Below the pieces are notes generated by a model, which saw only the letters and a program-made list of their open reading frames with translations, did no database searches and was not told the origin of the DNA. This document shows positions 38,026 to 48,609 of a DNA stretch of 64,000 nt, piece by piece. The translations under genes and the position numbers were made by a program. The DNA is from CAVQMC01 sp963713505 (GTDB lineage: Bacteria > Bacteroidota > Ignavibacteria > Ignavibacteriales > Ignavibacteriaceae). Location of the stretch: the NCBI GenBank assembly GCA_963713505.1, contig CAVQMC010000029.1:73125-137124 (forward strand). The letters are read 5' to 3'. How positions within the stretch are numbered: position 1 is the first letter of the stretch; every line of letters starts with the position of its first letter.

Positions 38026-39355
38026 ATGGATTCAGAAGTAAAAACCGACAAAAGTTTCCCAGCCGGTTGATGATACCAAGTATGCTATGGATACTCATAT
38101 GATCTACGGGAAAAATTTTACAAAAAAATGGGATTATGCGCATCATATATTACCGCCGATTTCATCATCCGTATTTATTCAGATTAGATTCTGTTGAAAG
38201 AGGAGCGGAAGGTTTTCAGGAATTTGCTAATTCTCCGATTGCCGGTGAAGATCCTATGCCGATTTATATTTATGACAGGCTAGGTGAACCCAATAAGGAT
38301 ATACTTGAAGAAAACTTAGCTTATGTTGAAAAAGGAGAAATGGCTGTAACTTTTGCTACCGGAATGGGAGCAATCTCTGCAATCTTCGGAATATTACAAA
38401 AACCAACGATGAAATTATTGCACATCATACTTTATATGGATGTACATATTCTTTATTAACAAATTGGCTTCCAAGGTATAATATAAAAACCAATTTTTTT
38501 GATCTCACAAATCTTGATAAATTGAATTCGGTTATAAATAAAAATACCAGAGTTATTTATCTTGAATCTCCTGCAAATCCTAATTTAGATATTATTGATA
38601 TTGCAGCAATACGCAAAGCAGTTGATGAAATAAACAAGAAAAGGGAAGAAGCAGAAAAAATTAAAATTCTTGTTGATAATACTTTTGCTACACCATATTG
38701 CCAGAGACCAATAGAATTGGGAGCTAATTTTGTAATTCACTCCTTAACCAAAGGTCTCGGCGGATTTGGTACTGACATGGGCGGAGTTGTTATAGGCAAA
38801 ATGAAATACAAAGACATGCTCCTTCTATATAGAAAAGATTTTGGTGCTGTTTTGAATAATAAAAGTGCATGGAATGTTATTACTTACGGATTGCCGACTC
38901 TTCCGGTTAGAATTAAACAGCAAATGAGATCGGCAATTAGAATTGCTGAATATCTTGAAAGTCATCCAAAAGTTGAATTGGTAAATTATCCGGGTTTGCG
39001 TTCATTTAAATATTATGAAATTGCAAAAAATCAAATGAGAGATTTTGAAGGAAGTTTTGCTCCCGGCGGGTTAATTTATTTTGTACTAAAAGGTGAAAAT
39101 GCTGCAGAAAGTAAAGAGAATGGAAGAAAGTTTATGAATTTCGCAGCTCAAAATACTTATACAATGACTTTAGCTGTCAGCCTTGGACATACCAGAACAT
39201 TAATTGAACATCCGGCATCAATGACTCACTCAATGATTCCGCCTGAACAATTAATAGACTTTGGAATAAACCCCGGCGGAATTAGAATTTCCATCGGATT
39301 GGAAAAAGCCGAAGATATCTTAATGGATCTGGATGAATGTTTAAAACAAATTTAG
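38026..39355 (+). CDS. Second Cys/Met-metabolism PLP enzyme (several frameshifts)
   Basis: Reading through single-base insertions near 38053 (AAAA), 38168 (TTT) and two near 38397-38404 gives a product of about 440 residues. It starts MDSEVKTDKVSQPVDDTKYA. It continues with LDSVERGAEGFQEFA, TFATGMGAISAIFGIL, HHTLYGCTYSLLTNW, YLESPANPNLDIIDI and the PLP-lysine motif FVIHSLTKGLGGFGTDMGG. It ends in TRTLIEHPASMTHSMIPPEQ. The longer N-terminus (DTHMIYGKNFTKKWDYAHHILPPIS) marks a methionine gamma-lyase-like or cystathionine gamma-synthase-family subgroup distinct from the neighbour at 36657. A AAAAGGGG ribosome site precedes the ATG. Confidence 0.85.
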
Positions 39356-39378
39356 AGTTATTAAATTAATAATTTTTA

Positions 39379-39412
39379 AAAGGCTGATCAAAAATAATAA
39401 TGATCAGCCTTT
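39379..39412. terminator. Bidirectional terminator
   Basis: AAAGGCTGATCA pairs with TGATCAGCCTTT around a ten-base loop. It sits between the convergent PLP-enzyme gene (plus) and the ABM-domain gene (minus) and serves both. Confidence 0.85.
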
Positions 39413-39440
39413 CTTATTTCATAAAACTCAATTAAATATT

Positions 39441-39737
39441 TTATTGTTTTGCCGCTAGAATATCTATCTTTTCAATCTGAGGATCTTTAGATAACAAGTC
39501 CGGTGCTTTCTGCATAAGCGCTTTTGCAATTTCTCCATTTAAATGTGCCGCACGTCCGTCTTCATCATTAAAGGAATCAAAAATTCCGAATTTTCTATCA
39601 TTAAGTTTTATTGCATACCAGCTAACTGTTTTTGGTTCCTTCCGTGCGAGTTCCAAGCTGTTTTTTAGTAAGTTTTCCAGATCTTTTTCTTTACCTGGTT
39701 TTGCTTCCAATGTTGCCATTAATCCGTACGTAACCAT
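39441..39737 (-). CDS. Antibiotic biosynthesis monooxygenase (ABM) domain protein
   Basis: The 98-residue protein has a single ferredoxin-like ABM domain: YGLMATLEAKPGKEKDLENLLKNSLELARKEP, then SWYAIKLNDRKFGIFDSFNDEDGRAAHLNGEIAKALM. Related small proteins (YgiN-type) are quinol monooxygenases or stress-response dimers. The gene stands alone. A CTTTCC-type ribosome site complement precedes the minus-strand ATG. Substrate unknown. Confidence 0.85.
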   Translation of the reverse strand: MVTYGLMATLEAKPGKEKDLENLLKNSLELARKEPKTVSWYAIKLNDRKFGIFDSFNDEDGRAAHLNGEIAKALMQKAPDLLSKDPQIEKIDILAAKQ

Positions 39738-39909
39738 CTTTATATCCTTTCATTTTTTATTCTTAAAAGAATATAACCGTTTACAGCTTGAACAAAACCG
39801 ATGTTAATCACAATGTATAGGTTTAACTTTTCTTTAAAATTTATTTATATGAATAATGTCTTACTTTTTATAAATTGTTAATTAAAATTTCAAACAACTT
39901 AATATTGAA

Positions 39910-40746
39910 ATGCGATTAAATAGAATACTAATTATAATCTTTACTTTATTTTTATTAACACAATTTCAGTTGAAAGCTCAGGATGAACCGGATTCTATTG
40001 AAGTTTATATAATTGACTCTTTTGTAACTCCGGAACTTCCGCATAGTTTTGTACTTTCTTTTTTTACAAGTGAAGATTGTAAGTCGCAAGTTGTAATAGA
40101 TAATCAATATAGTTACCCGGTTTCAAACGAACTTACATCAAGTCATAAAATTAAAATTGATATAACTGATTTAAAATTATCCGGCAAAGAAATTCCGTTT
40201 TATGTTGAGGTTGAAGATTCTCTCGGAAATAAATATAAAAGTGAAACTTATGATTTTAATTTGCCTTATGAAGTTAAAGTAAAAGGCGGTTCAAATTTTT
40301 TGCTATTGTGTCTGTTCGGCGGAGCAGTTTTTGCGCTTCCCAACCCGGTTTATGTAAAAATGGGAGATAAAAGTTATTTCAGTCTTACAAAAGAAATCCC
40401 GATAATTTCCTTTCGCGGTTCAAGTTTTAATTATGCAAGTGATTATTTCTCAATTGAATATTCATACATATTTAATGCTGAAAACAGAAAAATATTCCGT
40501 CTTGGTTATAAGCATATTTTTGAAGTTCCGGGAATTCAATATATTTCTCCCGGCTTAAATGGTTTTACTAATTTCGATGGATTTAATGGAATTAGTCCTG
40601 AGCTTTCTGTCGGATTATTTAAAATTTTTGATGCATTTACAGTTTATACAAGATACAGGTTCAACTTTAAACCCGGAAGTAAGAACAGCGAATTTCATGA
40701 AATATCTGTTGGACTTTATTCGAGTTTCTTCTCTATTTATTTATAA
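39910..40746 (+). CDS. Secreted envelope protein of unknown family
   Basis: The 278-residue protein has a signal peptide (IIFTLFLLTQFQLKAQ). An immunoglobulin-like domain (residues 25-120, with LPHSFVLSFFTSEDCKSQVVID and IPFYVEVEDSLGNKY) follows. A hydrophobic segment (NFLLLCLFGGAVFALPNP) comes next, and the C-terminal half has barrel-like strands (YFSIEYSYIF, IFRLGYKHIFEV, ELSVGLFKIFDAFTVYTRYRFNF, EISVGLYSSFFSIYL). It may be an outer-membrane assembly factor; no family was recognised. It precedes the TonB receptor gene by 149 bases. Confidence 0.6.
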   Translation: MRLNRILIIIFTLFLLTQFQLKAQDEPDSIEVYIIDSFVTPELPHSFVLSFFTSEDCKSQVVIDNQYSYPVSNELTSSHKIKIDITDLKLSGKEIPFYVEVEDSLGNKYKSETYDFNLPYEVKVKGGSNFLLLCLFGGAVFALPNPVYVKMGDKSYFSLTKEIPIISFRGSSFNYASDYFSIEYSYIFNAENRKIFRLGYKHIFEVPGIQYISPGLNGFTNFDGFNGISPELSVGLFKIFDAFTVYTRYRFNFKPGSKNSEFHEISVGLYSSFFSIYL

Positions 40747-40895
40747 AAAATAATCGAAATTTCATTCCTATTTTATTTTAAGGGAATATCTTCGTCTAAT
40801 TTAATTCATTTTTTAGTAATTCGAATTGAATTGAAATTTTAAAGCAAATTGTTGTTTTTGGAGTTTTCAATAAAATTTAATTTCCCCGGATTTTA

Positions 40896-43424
40896 ATGCC
40901 GATCAAATCAATTTTAATATTATTATTTTTTACCGGATTTGCATTTGCTCAAACTGGAAATATTAAAGGTAAAGTTACGGATGGATCAAATATAATCCCT
41001 TCGGTTAATATTATAATATTAAATACGGATTACGGAACTGCTTCCGATGAAAAAGGAAATTATGAAATAAGAAATATTCCTATTGGAAAATATAAAATAA
41101 AATTCAGTGCTGTCGGTTATGAAGCAAAAACGTTTGACATCAATATAAATGAAAACAGAACATTAGAATTAAATGTTGAACTTCCTGAATCGGCCGTTCA
41201 AATTGATGAGGTAAATGTAACCGGTGAAAAAAGACAAGAACAATCGGACACCAGAACCAGTCTAATTGATTTGAGTCCGCGAAGTGCAAAAATTTTACCC
41301 GGAGCAGTTGAAGATGTTTTCAGAACTCTGCAGGCTTTACCGGGAGTTTTATCGCCGAATGATTTTTCATCTCAATTAATTATCAGAGGCAGCGGACCGG
41401 ATCAGAATTTAATAATTATGGATGATATTGAAATTTTTAATCCTTACAGATTATACGGCGTTATAAGCATGTTTAATCCGCAGGCAGTTTCAAAAGTAAA
41501 TTTGATTACGGGAGGATTTCCTGCAAAATACGGCGACAGGCTCTCTGCTGTTTTGGACGTTACTTATAGAGAAGGTGATAATTCAAAACCGGTATCCGGA
41601 AGCGTAAATGCTTCTATTGTTGATGCAAATGTAGTTTTGGAAGGACAAAATCCTTTTAATTTAAGAGGAAGCTGGCTGTTTAATACAAGAAGAACTTATT
41701 ACGATCTTATTATTGAACCTTTTGCAAAAAGTGCAGGTTTGGTTGATCAAAATACATCTTTCCCTAATTTTTATGATTTCCAGGGCAAACTAGTTATTGG
41801 TCCGTACAACGGGAATAAATTTACTGTAACCGGAATAAATTCGCAGGACGGAGTTGATATTGTAAGCGGGCAAAACAGAAAAACTCCTGACAGTATCGGT
41901 GTTTATAATATCACTAAAAATAATGTTTTAAGTTTTGCATGGAATTATACACCTAATACAAAATTTTTTAATAAGTTAATTTTTTCATGGTATAAAAACG
42001 ATGGAGTAGGAAATTTAAATTCGGAAATTCTCGATCCCTCTTTAAATAGAGATAAATTTAAAGATGCAGTTCCCGATACACTTGCTCCATATTTAGTGTA
42101 TGTAAATTTTAACGGAGATTTTTCTTACAGTAAATATTCCATAGATAATAAATTAACTTATTTATGGAATGGAAATACTTTTGAAGCCGGCGCGGGAATG
42201 GATTTTATGCAGACTGTAATGAATTTTAATTTTGATATTGATCCTCAGCTTAGAGCCGTAATAAATTCAAATCCGAATTTTAGAGCAGTTCTAAGCAATT
42301 TAAAAGATGTAAAAAAATATAATAAATACAGAGCTTATGCACAGAATAATTTTGAACTTAGTAAAAAATTATATTTAGAAGCCGGGCTTCGTTTTGATTA
42401 TTATGATATTTTAAATAAAGGTTATATTGCACCAAGAATTTCAATGTCTTATGCTTTAGATGATTTAACAACTTTAAGAGCAGCCTGGGGAATTTATTAT
42501 CAATCTCCGGGTTATGAAAAAATGAGAGACGAAGGAGTTCTTTACGATTTAAACAATACATATACTTTTAATTTAAATCCGGAAAAAGCTATTCATTATA
42601 TTTTAGGAATCGAACGCTGGTTAAATAGTGAATGGAGTGTTAAAGTAGAATCTTATTACAAAGATTTTTCTGATTTATATACACAAAAATCAGTTACGGG
42701 CACTCAATATTATACAGAACCAATTCCCGGTCAAGATCAGCATTATGCTTCCGGGTGGACAAATCCGGTTGCAATTTATGGCGATTCGCTCACTCAAATT
42801 CCAATAAACGGAATGACAGGTGAAGCATACGGAATGGAATTCCTTTTATCAAAAAAAAATATTGACGGCAACAATAAACTTTCCGGCTGGATTTCTTATG
42901 CGTTGGCTTATGCCAATACTTTTGAAAACGGAATCGAAAGACCATTTCGTTTTGATCAAAGAAATACATTAAATGTTGTGCTGAATTATAAATTTAATTC
43001 ATGGCTGGATTTAGGACTTAGATTTCAATATGGTTCAGGGTTCCCGAGCACTGAACCAATAGGAATTAAACCAAGAATAATTGCAACTGATACTAATGGC
43101 GATGGAATTCCTGATCCGCAAATAGCTACTAGAAAATCATTCACTGATCCGAACGCTCCAGGACAAGTAATTTTTGATGTAAATTTTGGAAATAATAAAT
43201 ACAATTCGAGAAAACCTGTTTATCATAGGCTTGATATGAGATTGAGCGCTTTAGCAAATTACTGGAATTTGGATTGGACATTTTATTTAGATATTATTAA
43301 TGTTTATAATCATTCAAATGTAATTGGTTACGATTATTATATAAAACCGGATTTAACACTCGGAAGAGAAAAAACAACAATGTTTCCGATTATTCCGACT
43401 CTCGGTTTCAGTGTTAAATTTTAA
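40896..43424 (+). CDS. TonB-dependent receptor with carboxypeptidase-like N-domain
   Basis: The 842-residue outer-membrane protein has a signal peptide (ILILLFFTGFAFAQ). A carboxypeptidase-D regulatory-like domain (residues 18-105, IKGKVTDGSNIIPSVNIIILNTDYGTASDEKGNYEIRNI) follows. The plug domain (VFRTLQALPGVLSPNDFSSQLIIRGSGPDQNLIIMDDIEIFNPYRL) and the C-terminal barrel come next, and the protein ends in FSVKF. The DVTYREG segment fits the barrel start. Such receptors import siderophores, cobalamin or glycans. The ligand is not evident and no SusD partner is adjacent. Confidence 0.92.
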   Translation: MPIKSILILLFFTGFAFAQTGNIKGKVTDGSNIIPSVNIIILNTDYGTASDEKGNYEIRNIPIGKYKIKFSAVGYEAKTFDININENRTLELNVELPESAVQIDEVNVTGEKRQEQSDTRTSLIDLSPRSAKILPGAVEDVFRTLQALPGVLSPNDFSSQLIIRGSGPDQNLIIMDDIEIFNPYRLYGVISMFNPQAVSKVNLITGGFPAKYGDRLSAVLDVTYREGDNSKPVSGSVNASIVDANVVLEGQNPFNLRGSWLFNTRRTYYDLIIEPFAKSAGLVDQNTSFPNFYDFQGKLVIGPYNGNKFTVTGINSQDGVDIVSGQNRKTPDSIGVYNITKNNVLSFAWNYTPNTKFFNKLIFSWYKNDGVGNLNSEILDPSLNRDKFKDAVPDTLAPYLVYVNFNGDFSYSKYSIDNKLTYLWNGNTFEAGAGMDFMQTVMNFNFDIDPQLRAVINSNPNFRAVLSNLKDVKKYNKYRAYAQNNFELSKKLYLEAGLRFDYYDILNKGYIAPRISMSYALDDLTTLRAAWGIYYQSPGYEKMRDEGVLYDLNNTYTFNLNPEKAIHYILGIERWLNSEWSVKVESYYKDFSDLYTQKSVTGTQYYTEPIPGQDQHYASGWTNPVAIYGDSLTQIPINGMTGEAYGMEFLLSKKNIDGNNKLSGWISYALAYANTFENGIERPFRFDQRNTLNVVLNYKFNSWLDLGLRFQYGSGFPSTEPIGIKPRIIATDTNGDGIPDPQIATRKSFTDPNAPGQVIFDVNFGNNKYNSRKPVYHRLDMRLSALANYWNLDWTFYLDIINVYNHSNVIGYDYYIKPDLTLGREKTTMFPIIPTLGFSVKF

Positions 43425-43444
43425 AATCAAAAGAAAAATAACAA

Positions 43445-44618
43445 ATGCTTTTCCCCGATTTAGTTTTAACGGTTTCCGAATTAACAAAACAAATTAAACA
43501 AACACTTGAAGATGGTTTTTCTCAAATAAGTGTTGAAGGTGAAATTTCAAATTTCAAAGCTCATGTTTCCGGTCATTGGTACTTTAATTTAAAAGATGCA
43601 AATGCAGTAATATCCTGTACAATGTGGAAAGGATTAAATAGTTATGTCTTTTTCACTCCGCAGGACGGAATGAAAATAATAGTTAACGGAAAAATTTCTG
43701 TTTACCCGCCGCGCGGAAGTTATCAAATTGATGTTAAATCTATGAAACCTGCTGGAGTCGGAGAATTACAGGCTGCATTCGAAAAATTAAAACAAAAACT
43801 TTCTGATGAAGGATTATTCGATAAAGAACATAAAAAAGAAATTCCATTGTTTCCTGAAAAAATAGGAATTGTAACAGCAATTGACGGAGCAGCCTTCCGG
43901 GATATGATCAGCGTTGCAAAAAGAAGATATCCATTAGCAGAATTAATTATCGCACCTTCAAAAGTTCAAGGTTCGGGAGCCGCAGAAACAATTGTAGAAA
44001 GTTTGGAAAGATTAAACGAGCGAGATGATATTGGTGTAATAATTTTGGGAAGAGGCGGAGGTTCAATAGAAGATCTTTGGGCATTTAATGAAGAAATTGT
44101 TGCAAGAGCAGTTTATAAATCTAAAATCCCTGTTATAGCCGGAATTGGGCACGAAATTGATTTTACAATAGCAGATTTTGTTGCAGATTTAAGAGCACCG
44201 ACTCCATCTGCAGCAATGGAAATTGCAACTCCAAATATGCAGGAAATAATTGCCTTTATAAATGAATTTTCATATAATTCAACTCAATTTGTTTCAAAAA
44301 TAGTTTTAGAATTCCGCAGAAAAGTTGTTAGATCTTGTTAATTCCTACGGATTCAGAATACCTTTGGATTTAGTCAGAAGAAAATCCCAGCAGTTAGATA
44401 ATTCTATTTATAAAATTAATCAGAATATAGAAAAGATTTTTTCAATTAAAGAAAGAAAATTATCTATTTTAACAAAAGCTATTGAAGGTCATAATATGGA
44501 AAGGCCTTTAAAACGAGGATTTGTACTGGTTAAACAAGAAACTAAAATTATACCCAGAGCAAAAAATTTTGATAAGAAACAAAGATACATCATTGAATAT
44601 TTTATGACAAAGAAATAG
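43445..44618 (+). CDS. xseA: Exodeoxyribonuclease VII large subunit (one frameshift)
   Basis: The subunit forms the catalytic part of ExoVII, which degrades single-stranded DNA. The OB-fold N-domain (SVEGEISNFKAHVSGHWYFNLKDANAVISCTMWKG) and the catalytic core are clear. The core has PLFPEKIGIVTAIDGAAFRDM, GRGGGSIEDLWAFNEE and IGHEIDFTIADFVADLRAPTPSAAMEIATP. An extra A at 44320-44323 breaks the frame; corrected, it reads FRRKLLDLVNSYGFRIP and continues as a coiled coil to 44618. Corrected length is about 390 residues, near normal. xseB follows at 44739. Confidence 0.93.
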
Positions 44619-44738
44619 TAATTAAAAGCAATAATTGACTTAGAAATTTTACTGTGATTTAATATATTGACTTCCCGATTTCTCTATTTTGCATTAAAAA
44701 AATTTGTAAATTAATCAATTAAATAAGATCATATTATT

Positions 44739-44981
44739 ATGGCTAAAAAAACGAATAAAAAGAATTTTGAAAATAAATTGAACCGGCTTGAAGAAATTTC
44801 CGCCTTATTGGAAGGGGAAGATATTGGTATTGAGGAAGCCATAAAAATTTACGAAGAAGGAATAGAATTATCAAAAGAATGTCTGAACACATTAAAAGAT
44901 TCCGAATTGAAAATTATAGAATTAAAAAAGAAGTTAGATGAAGTTTCAAAATCAGAAGAAGATATATTTGAAGAACAATAG
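44739..44981 (+). CDS. xseB: Exodeoxyribonuclease VII small subunit
   Basis: The 80-residue helical protein matches XseB: FENKLNRLEEISALLEGEDIGIEEAIKIYEEGIELSKECLNTL. It binds the large subunit and is needed for ExoVII assembly. It lies 120 bases after xseA and 15 bases before dxs, the usual gene order in many bacteria. Confidence 0.93.
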   Translation: MAKKTNKKNFENKLNRLEEISALLEGEDIGIEEAIKIYEEGIELSKECLNTLKDSELKIIELKKKLDEVSKSEEDIFEEQ

Positions 44982-44996
44982 GAGAAAAATAAAGAA

Positions 44997-46920
44997 ATGA
45001 GTGACTCCGGTAAATATGAGGTTCTTTCAAAAGTAGATACGCCAAGTGATATTAAAAATCTTGACGTACCTCAGCTAAAAACATTGTGTTCCGATATTCG
45101 GCAATATATGATTGATACAATTTCGGAAATCGGCGGACATTTCGGCGGTGGATTGGGTGCGGTAGAATTAACCGTTGCTATACATAAAGTATTTAATACT
45201 CCAAATGATTTAGTCGTTTGGGATACAGGGCATCAGGCTTATCCTCATAAAATTATTACCGGAAGAAAAGAAGCATTAAAATCAATTAGAAAACTAAATG
45301 GAATCAGCGGATTCTTAAAAAGATCGGAAAGCGAATATGATGCTTTCGGTGCCGGTCATGCAAGTACTTCAATTTCTGCTGCACTTGGGAATGGCTGTTG
45401 CAAGAGATATAAATAAAGATAATAAAAAAGTTGTTGCTGTTATTGGCGATGGCGCAATGACAGGCGGAATGGCTTATGAAGCAATGAACAATTCCGGATT
45501 AATTAAATCTAATTTAATTGTTGTTTTAAATGACAATAAAATGTCTATTGCTCCTAATGTTTGGCAGATATCAAATTATTTTACTGAAATGATTGCTCAT
45601 CCGGATTACAATAAATTTAAAGGTCAGATTTGGGATTTAACCGGGAAACTTGATTTATTTGGTGACAGATTAAGAAAAATTGCTGCAAGACTTGAAAGCG
45701 GAATTAAAGCAGTTGTTACTCCGGGAATGTTGTTTGAAGCTTTAGGATTTAGATATTTCGGACCTGTAAACGGACATAATCTTCATCAGTTAATAAAAAT
45801 ATTCGAACAAGTTAAAGAAATGAAAGGTCCGATTCTGGTTCATGCTATAACCGAAAAAGGGAAAGGATATAAACCTGCTGAAGGTGATGTTCAAAAGCTT
45901 CATGCTTCTTCTCCGTTTGATAAAGTAACAGGAAAAGCATTAAAGAAAGAAGGTGCTCCGCCTGCTTATACAAAAATATTCGGTCAAGCTTTAGTTGATG
46001 TTGTTAAGCAAAATCCTAAAGTTGTTGGAATTACTGCTGCAATGCCGGACGGAAGCGGATTAAATATTGCTTCAAAAAGAATTTCCTAAAAACTTTTTTG
46101 ATGTCGGAATTGCTGAAGAACATTCTGTTACATTTGCTGCAGGATTAGCAACTCAGGGGATTATTCCTGTCGTTGCAATTTATTCGACATTTATGCAAAG
46201 AGCTTTTGATCAAATCGTTCACGATGTAAGTCTTCAAAAGTTACATGTGGTTTTTGTTTTGGATAGAGCCGGCTTAGTTGGAGCAGATGGTCCTACACAT
46301 CACGGGGCTTTCGATTTAACTTATTTAAGAATGATTCCCGGAATGGTAATTATGGCTCCTAAAGATGAGGCCGAACTTAGAAATATGCTTTATACCGGAG
46401 TTGAATATAAAAAAGGACCTGTTGCAATTAGATATCCACGCGGCTCTGCATTGGGTGTTGAACTAAAAGAAGAATTTGAAAAGTTAGAAATCGGAAAAAG
46501 TGAAGAATTAATTAAAGGTCATGATGTTGCGCTTTTAGCTGTCGGTTCTATGGTCGATTATTCCCTTAAGACTGCTCATTTATTAAAAGCAGAAGGTATT
46601 AACTTGTGAGGTAATAAATATGAGGTTTATAAAACCTCTTGATACTGAAAGATTAGATGAAATTGCATGCTAAATTTAAGAAGATTGTAACTCTTGAAGA
46701 AAATGCACTTATGGGTGGATTCGGAAGCGGGGTTTTGGAATATTTTGCTGAACAAAATTATAAAAATGATATTTTAAGAATCGGATTGCCGGATAGATTT
46801 GTTGATCACGGTACTCAGCAGGAATTACACAGACTTTTGGGTATGGATCCCGAAGGAATAGCTGGGAAAGTAAAATTGTTTTGCGAAAACAACAGTTTTA
46901 ATCATCAGGTTGCTATTTAA
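44997..46920 (+). CDS. dxs: 1-deoxy-D-xylulose-5-phosphate synthase (four frameshifts)
   Basis: The thiamine-diphosphate enzyme makes DXP from pyruvate and glyceraldehyde-3-phosphate, the first step of the MEP isoprenoid pathway. Visible parts are GGHFGGGLGAVELTVAIH, WDTGHQAYPHKIITGRK, VAVIGDGAMTGGMAYEAMNN (ThDP-binding GDG), FFDVGIAEEHSVTFAAGLA and DRAGLVGADGPTHHGAFDL. Single extra bases at about 45387 (GGG), 46074 (AAAAA), 46604 (TT) and 46663 (TT) split it into four pieces. Removing them restores one frame of about 640 residues, the usual length. It lies 15 bases after xseB, and its stop overlaps the next start. Confidence 0.95.
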
Positions 46921-47921
46921 TGGATAAAGTCAAAGTAGGAATAATTGGACTCGGGAGTGTAGTTCAATTAGTTCATCTTCCTAATTTTTCTAAAATAAAT
47001 AATGCTGCGGTTACAGCCGTTTCTGAAGTACGAAAGAGCAGACTTAACACAATTGCGGATAAATTTAATATTAAGGAACGCTTTACCGATTACAAAGAAA
47101 TGCTGGAAAAGAGCGATATTGACGCGGTAATTATTGCCACTCCGACAAACTCTCACCGGGATATTGCAATTGATTGTTTAAAAGCTAAAAAAGATATTTT
47201 GGTGGAAAAACCTCTTGCCAGAACTTATGAGGAAACCAAAGAAATGGTTGATGTTGCTAAGAGGCATAAGAAAAAAATAATGGTTGGAATGAATTTAAGA
47301 TACCGACCGGATGCAATGATATTGAGAAGTTTAATAAACTCAGGTGAAATCGGCGAAACATTTTATATAAAATGCGGCTGGATAAGGAGACCCAGCAGCA
47401 GTGAAAAATGGTTTACAAAGAAAGAAGAATCCGGCGGCGGAGTAATTATTGATTTAAGTATTTTATTATTAGATTTATCTTTGTGGCTGTTGAATTATCC
47501 GCAAGTCGAAACGGTTTCAAACAAAAGTTATTCGCATAATACCAAACATGTAGAAGATACATCAGTTAGTTTTTTGAAATGTAAAAATTCTTCTTTAATT
47601 GTAATGGAATCCAGCTGGTCATTATATTCTGAAAAAGATTTATTTTATTTCGTTGTCCAAGGTACAGAAGGTTATGCAACCTTAAATCCGTTAAAGGTTT
47701 ATAAAAAGGTTGGCAATCAGTTATTTGATTTAACACCTTCTCAAAGAGATAATGCACTTTCTTTGTTTAAGAAATCTTATTTAAATGAATTAAAAAGTTT
47801 CGTCGGTGCTGTTCGCGGTTTGAATCCTGTTTTTTCTTCCGGCGATGAAGCTTTATCAAGAATGAAAGTAATTGAAGCAATGTATAATTCATCAAAAGAA
47901 AATAAAGAAATAAAATTATGA
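46920..47921 (+). CDS. Gfo/Idh/MocA-family oxidoreductase
   Basis: The 333-residue NAD(P)-dependent enzyme starts with a Rossmann fold (VKVGIIGLGSVVQLVHLPNFSKI). It has the family motif VEKPLARTYEE (Lys of EKP near residue 97) and a C-terminal substrate domain with RSLINSGEIGETFYIKCGWIRRPSS. Such enzymes act on sugars, inositols or related compounds. Its ATG overlaps the dxs stop (TAATG) and its own stop overlaps the response regulator start (ATGA). It is therefore translationally coupled in the dxs operon. The substrate is unknown. Confidence 0.9.
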   Translation: MDKVKVGIIGLGSVVQLVHLPNFSKINNAAVTAVSEVRKSRLNTIADKFNIKERFTDYKEMLEKSDIDAVIIATPTNSHRDIAIDCLKAKKDILVEKPLARTYEETKEMVDVAKRHKKKIMVGMNLRYRPDAMILRSLINSGEIGETFYIKCGWIRRPSSSEKWFTKKEESGGGVIIDLSILLLDLSLWLLNYPQVETVSNKSYSHNTKHVEDTSVSFLKCKNSSLIVMESSWSLYSEKDLFYFVVQGTEGYATLNPLKVYKKVGNQLFDLTPSQRDNALSLFKKSYLNELKSFVGAVRGLNPVFSSGDEALSRMKVIEAMYNSSKENKEIKL

Positions 47922-48609
47922 AAAAAATTTTACTAGTTGATGACGAAAAAGATATTGTGGAATTTCTTCAGTACAATTTAAAACAGGAGGGCTTTAGTGT
48001 TGTTTCTGCTTATGATGGAGATGAAGCTTTAGAGTAAACTAAAAGAAAAGCCCGATCTTATAATTCTTGATATAATGATGCCGAAACTTAACGGTTATGA
48101 AGTATTCAAAAAAATTAGAACAATTTCCGGATTTGGTCAAACTCCAATAATTTTTCTTAACTGCAAAATCCGGTGAAATGGATGAAATTCTCGGATTGGA
48201 ATTAGGTGCAAATGATTATATTCAAAAACCAATTTCACCAAGAAAATTAATTGCAAGAGTTAAATCAAACCTTAGAAATATTGAAAAATCTTCTTCGAAT
48301 AATCATGAACCTGTGCAAGTCCAAATTGGTCCGCTTAAAATCGATAGGGAAAAATATGTCGTTGTAATTGACGGTAAAGAAAAAGTTTTTCCCCGCAAAG
48401 AGTTTGAAGTTTTATTTTATCTTGCAAAAAATCCCGGAAGGGTTTTTACCAGAGAATTGCTCCTTAAAGATGTTTGGGGAACTGATGTTTATGTTGTCGA
48501 TAGAACTGTTGACGTTCATATTAGAAAGATTCGGGAAAAATTGGATAAATATTCAGACCTAATTGAAACCGTAAAAGGCGTAGGTTATAGGTTCAAAAGT
48601 GTGGAATGA
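47918..48609 (+). CDS. OmpR/PhoB-family response regulator (two frameshifts)
   Basis: The receiver domain starts KKILLVDDEKDIVEFLQYNL (acidic pocket DDE, residues 8-10) and its phosphorylation Asp lies in PDLIILDIMMPKLNGYEVF. Extra bases near 48035 and 48151-48160 interrupt the frame; corrected, they read DEALE, then KLKEKPDLIILDI and IIFLTAKSGEMDE. The winged-helix domain (FPRKEFEVLFYLAKNPGRVFTRELLLKDVWG and VDRTVDVHIRKIREKL) ends at 48609. The ATG overlaps the preceding stop. It pairs with the downstream kinase as a PhoB/PhoR-like system. Confidence 0.92.

Noticed and set aside
44997..46920. Programmed ribosomal frameshifting in dxs, xseA, fmt and other genes
   Set aside because: The sites differ in sequence, lack a common slippery heptamer or stem, and all need the same kind of single-base correction in housekeeping genes that normally have none.
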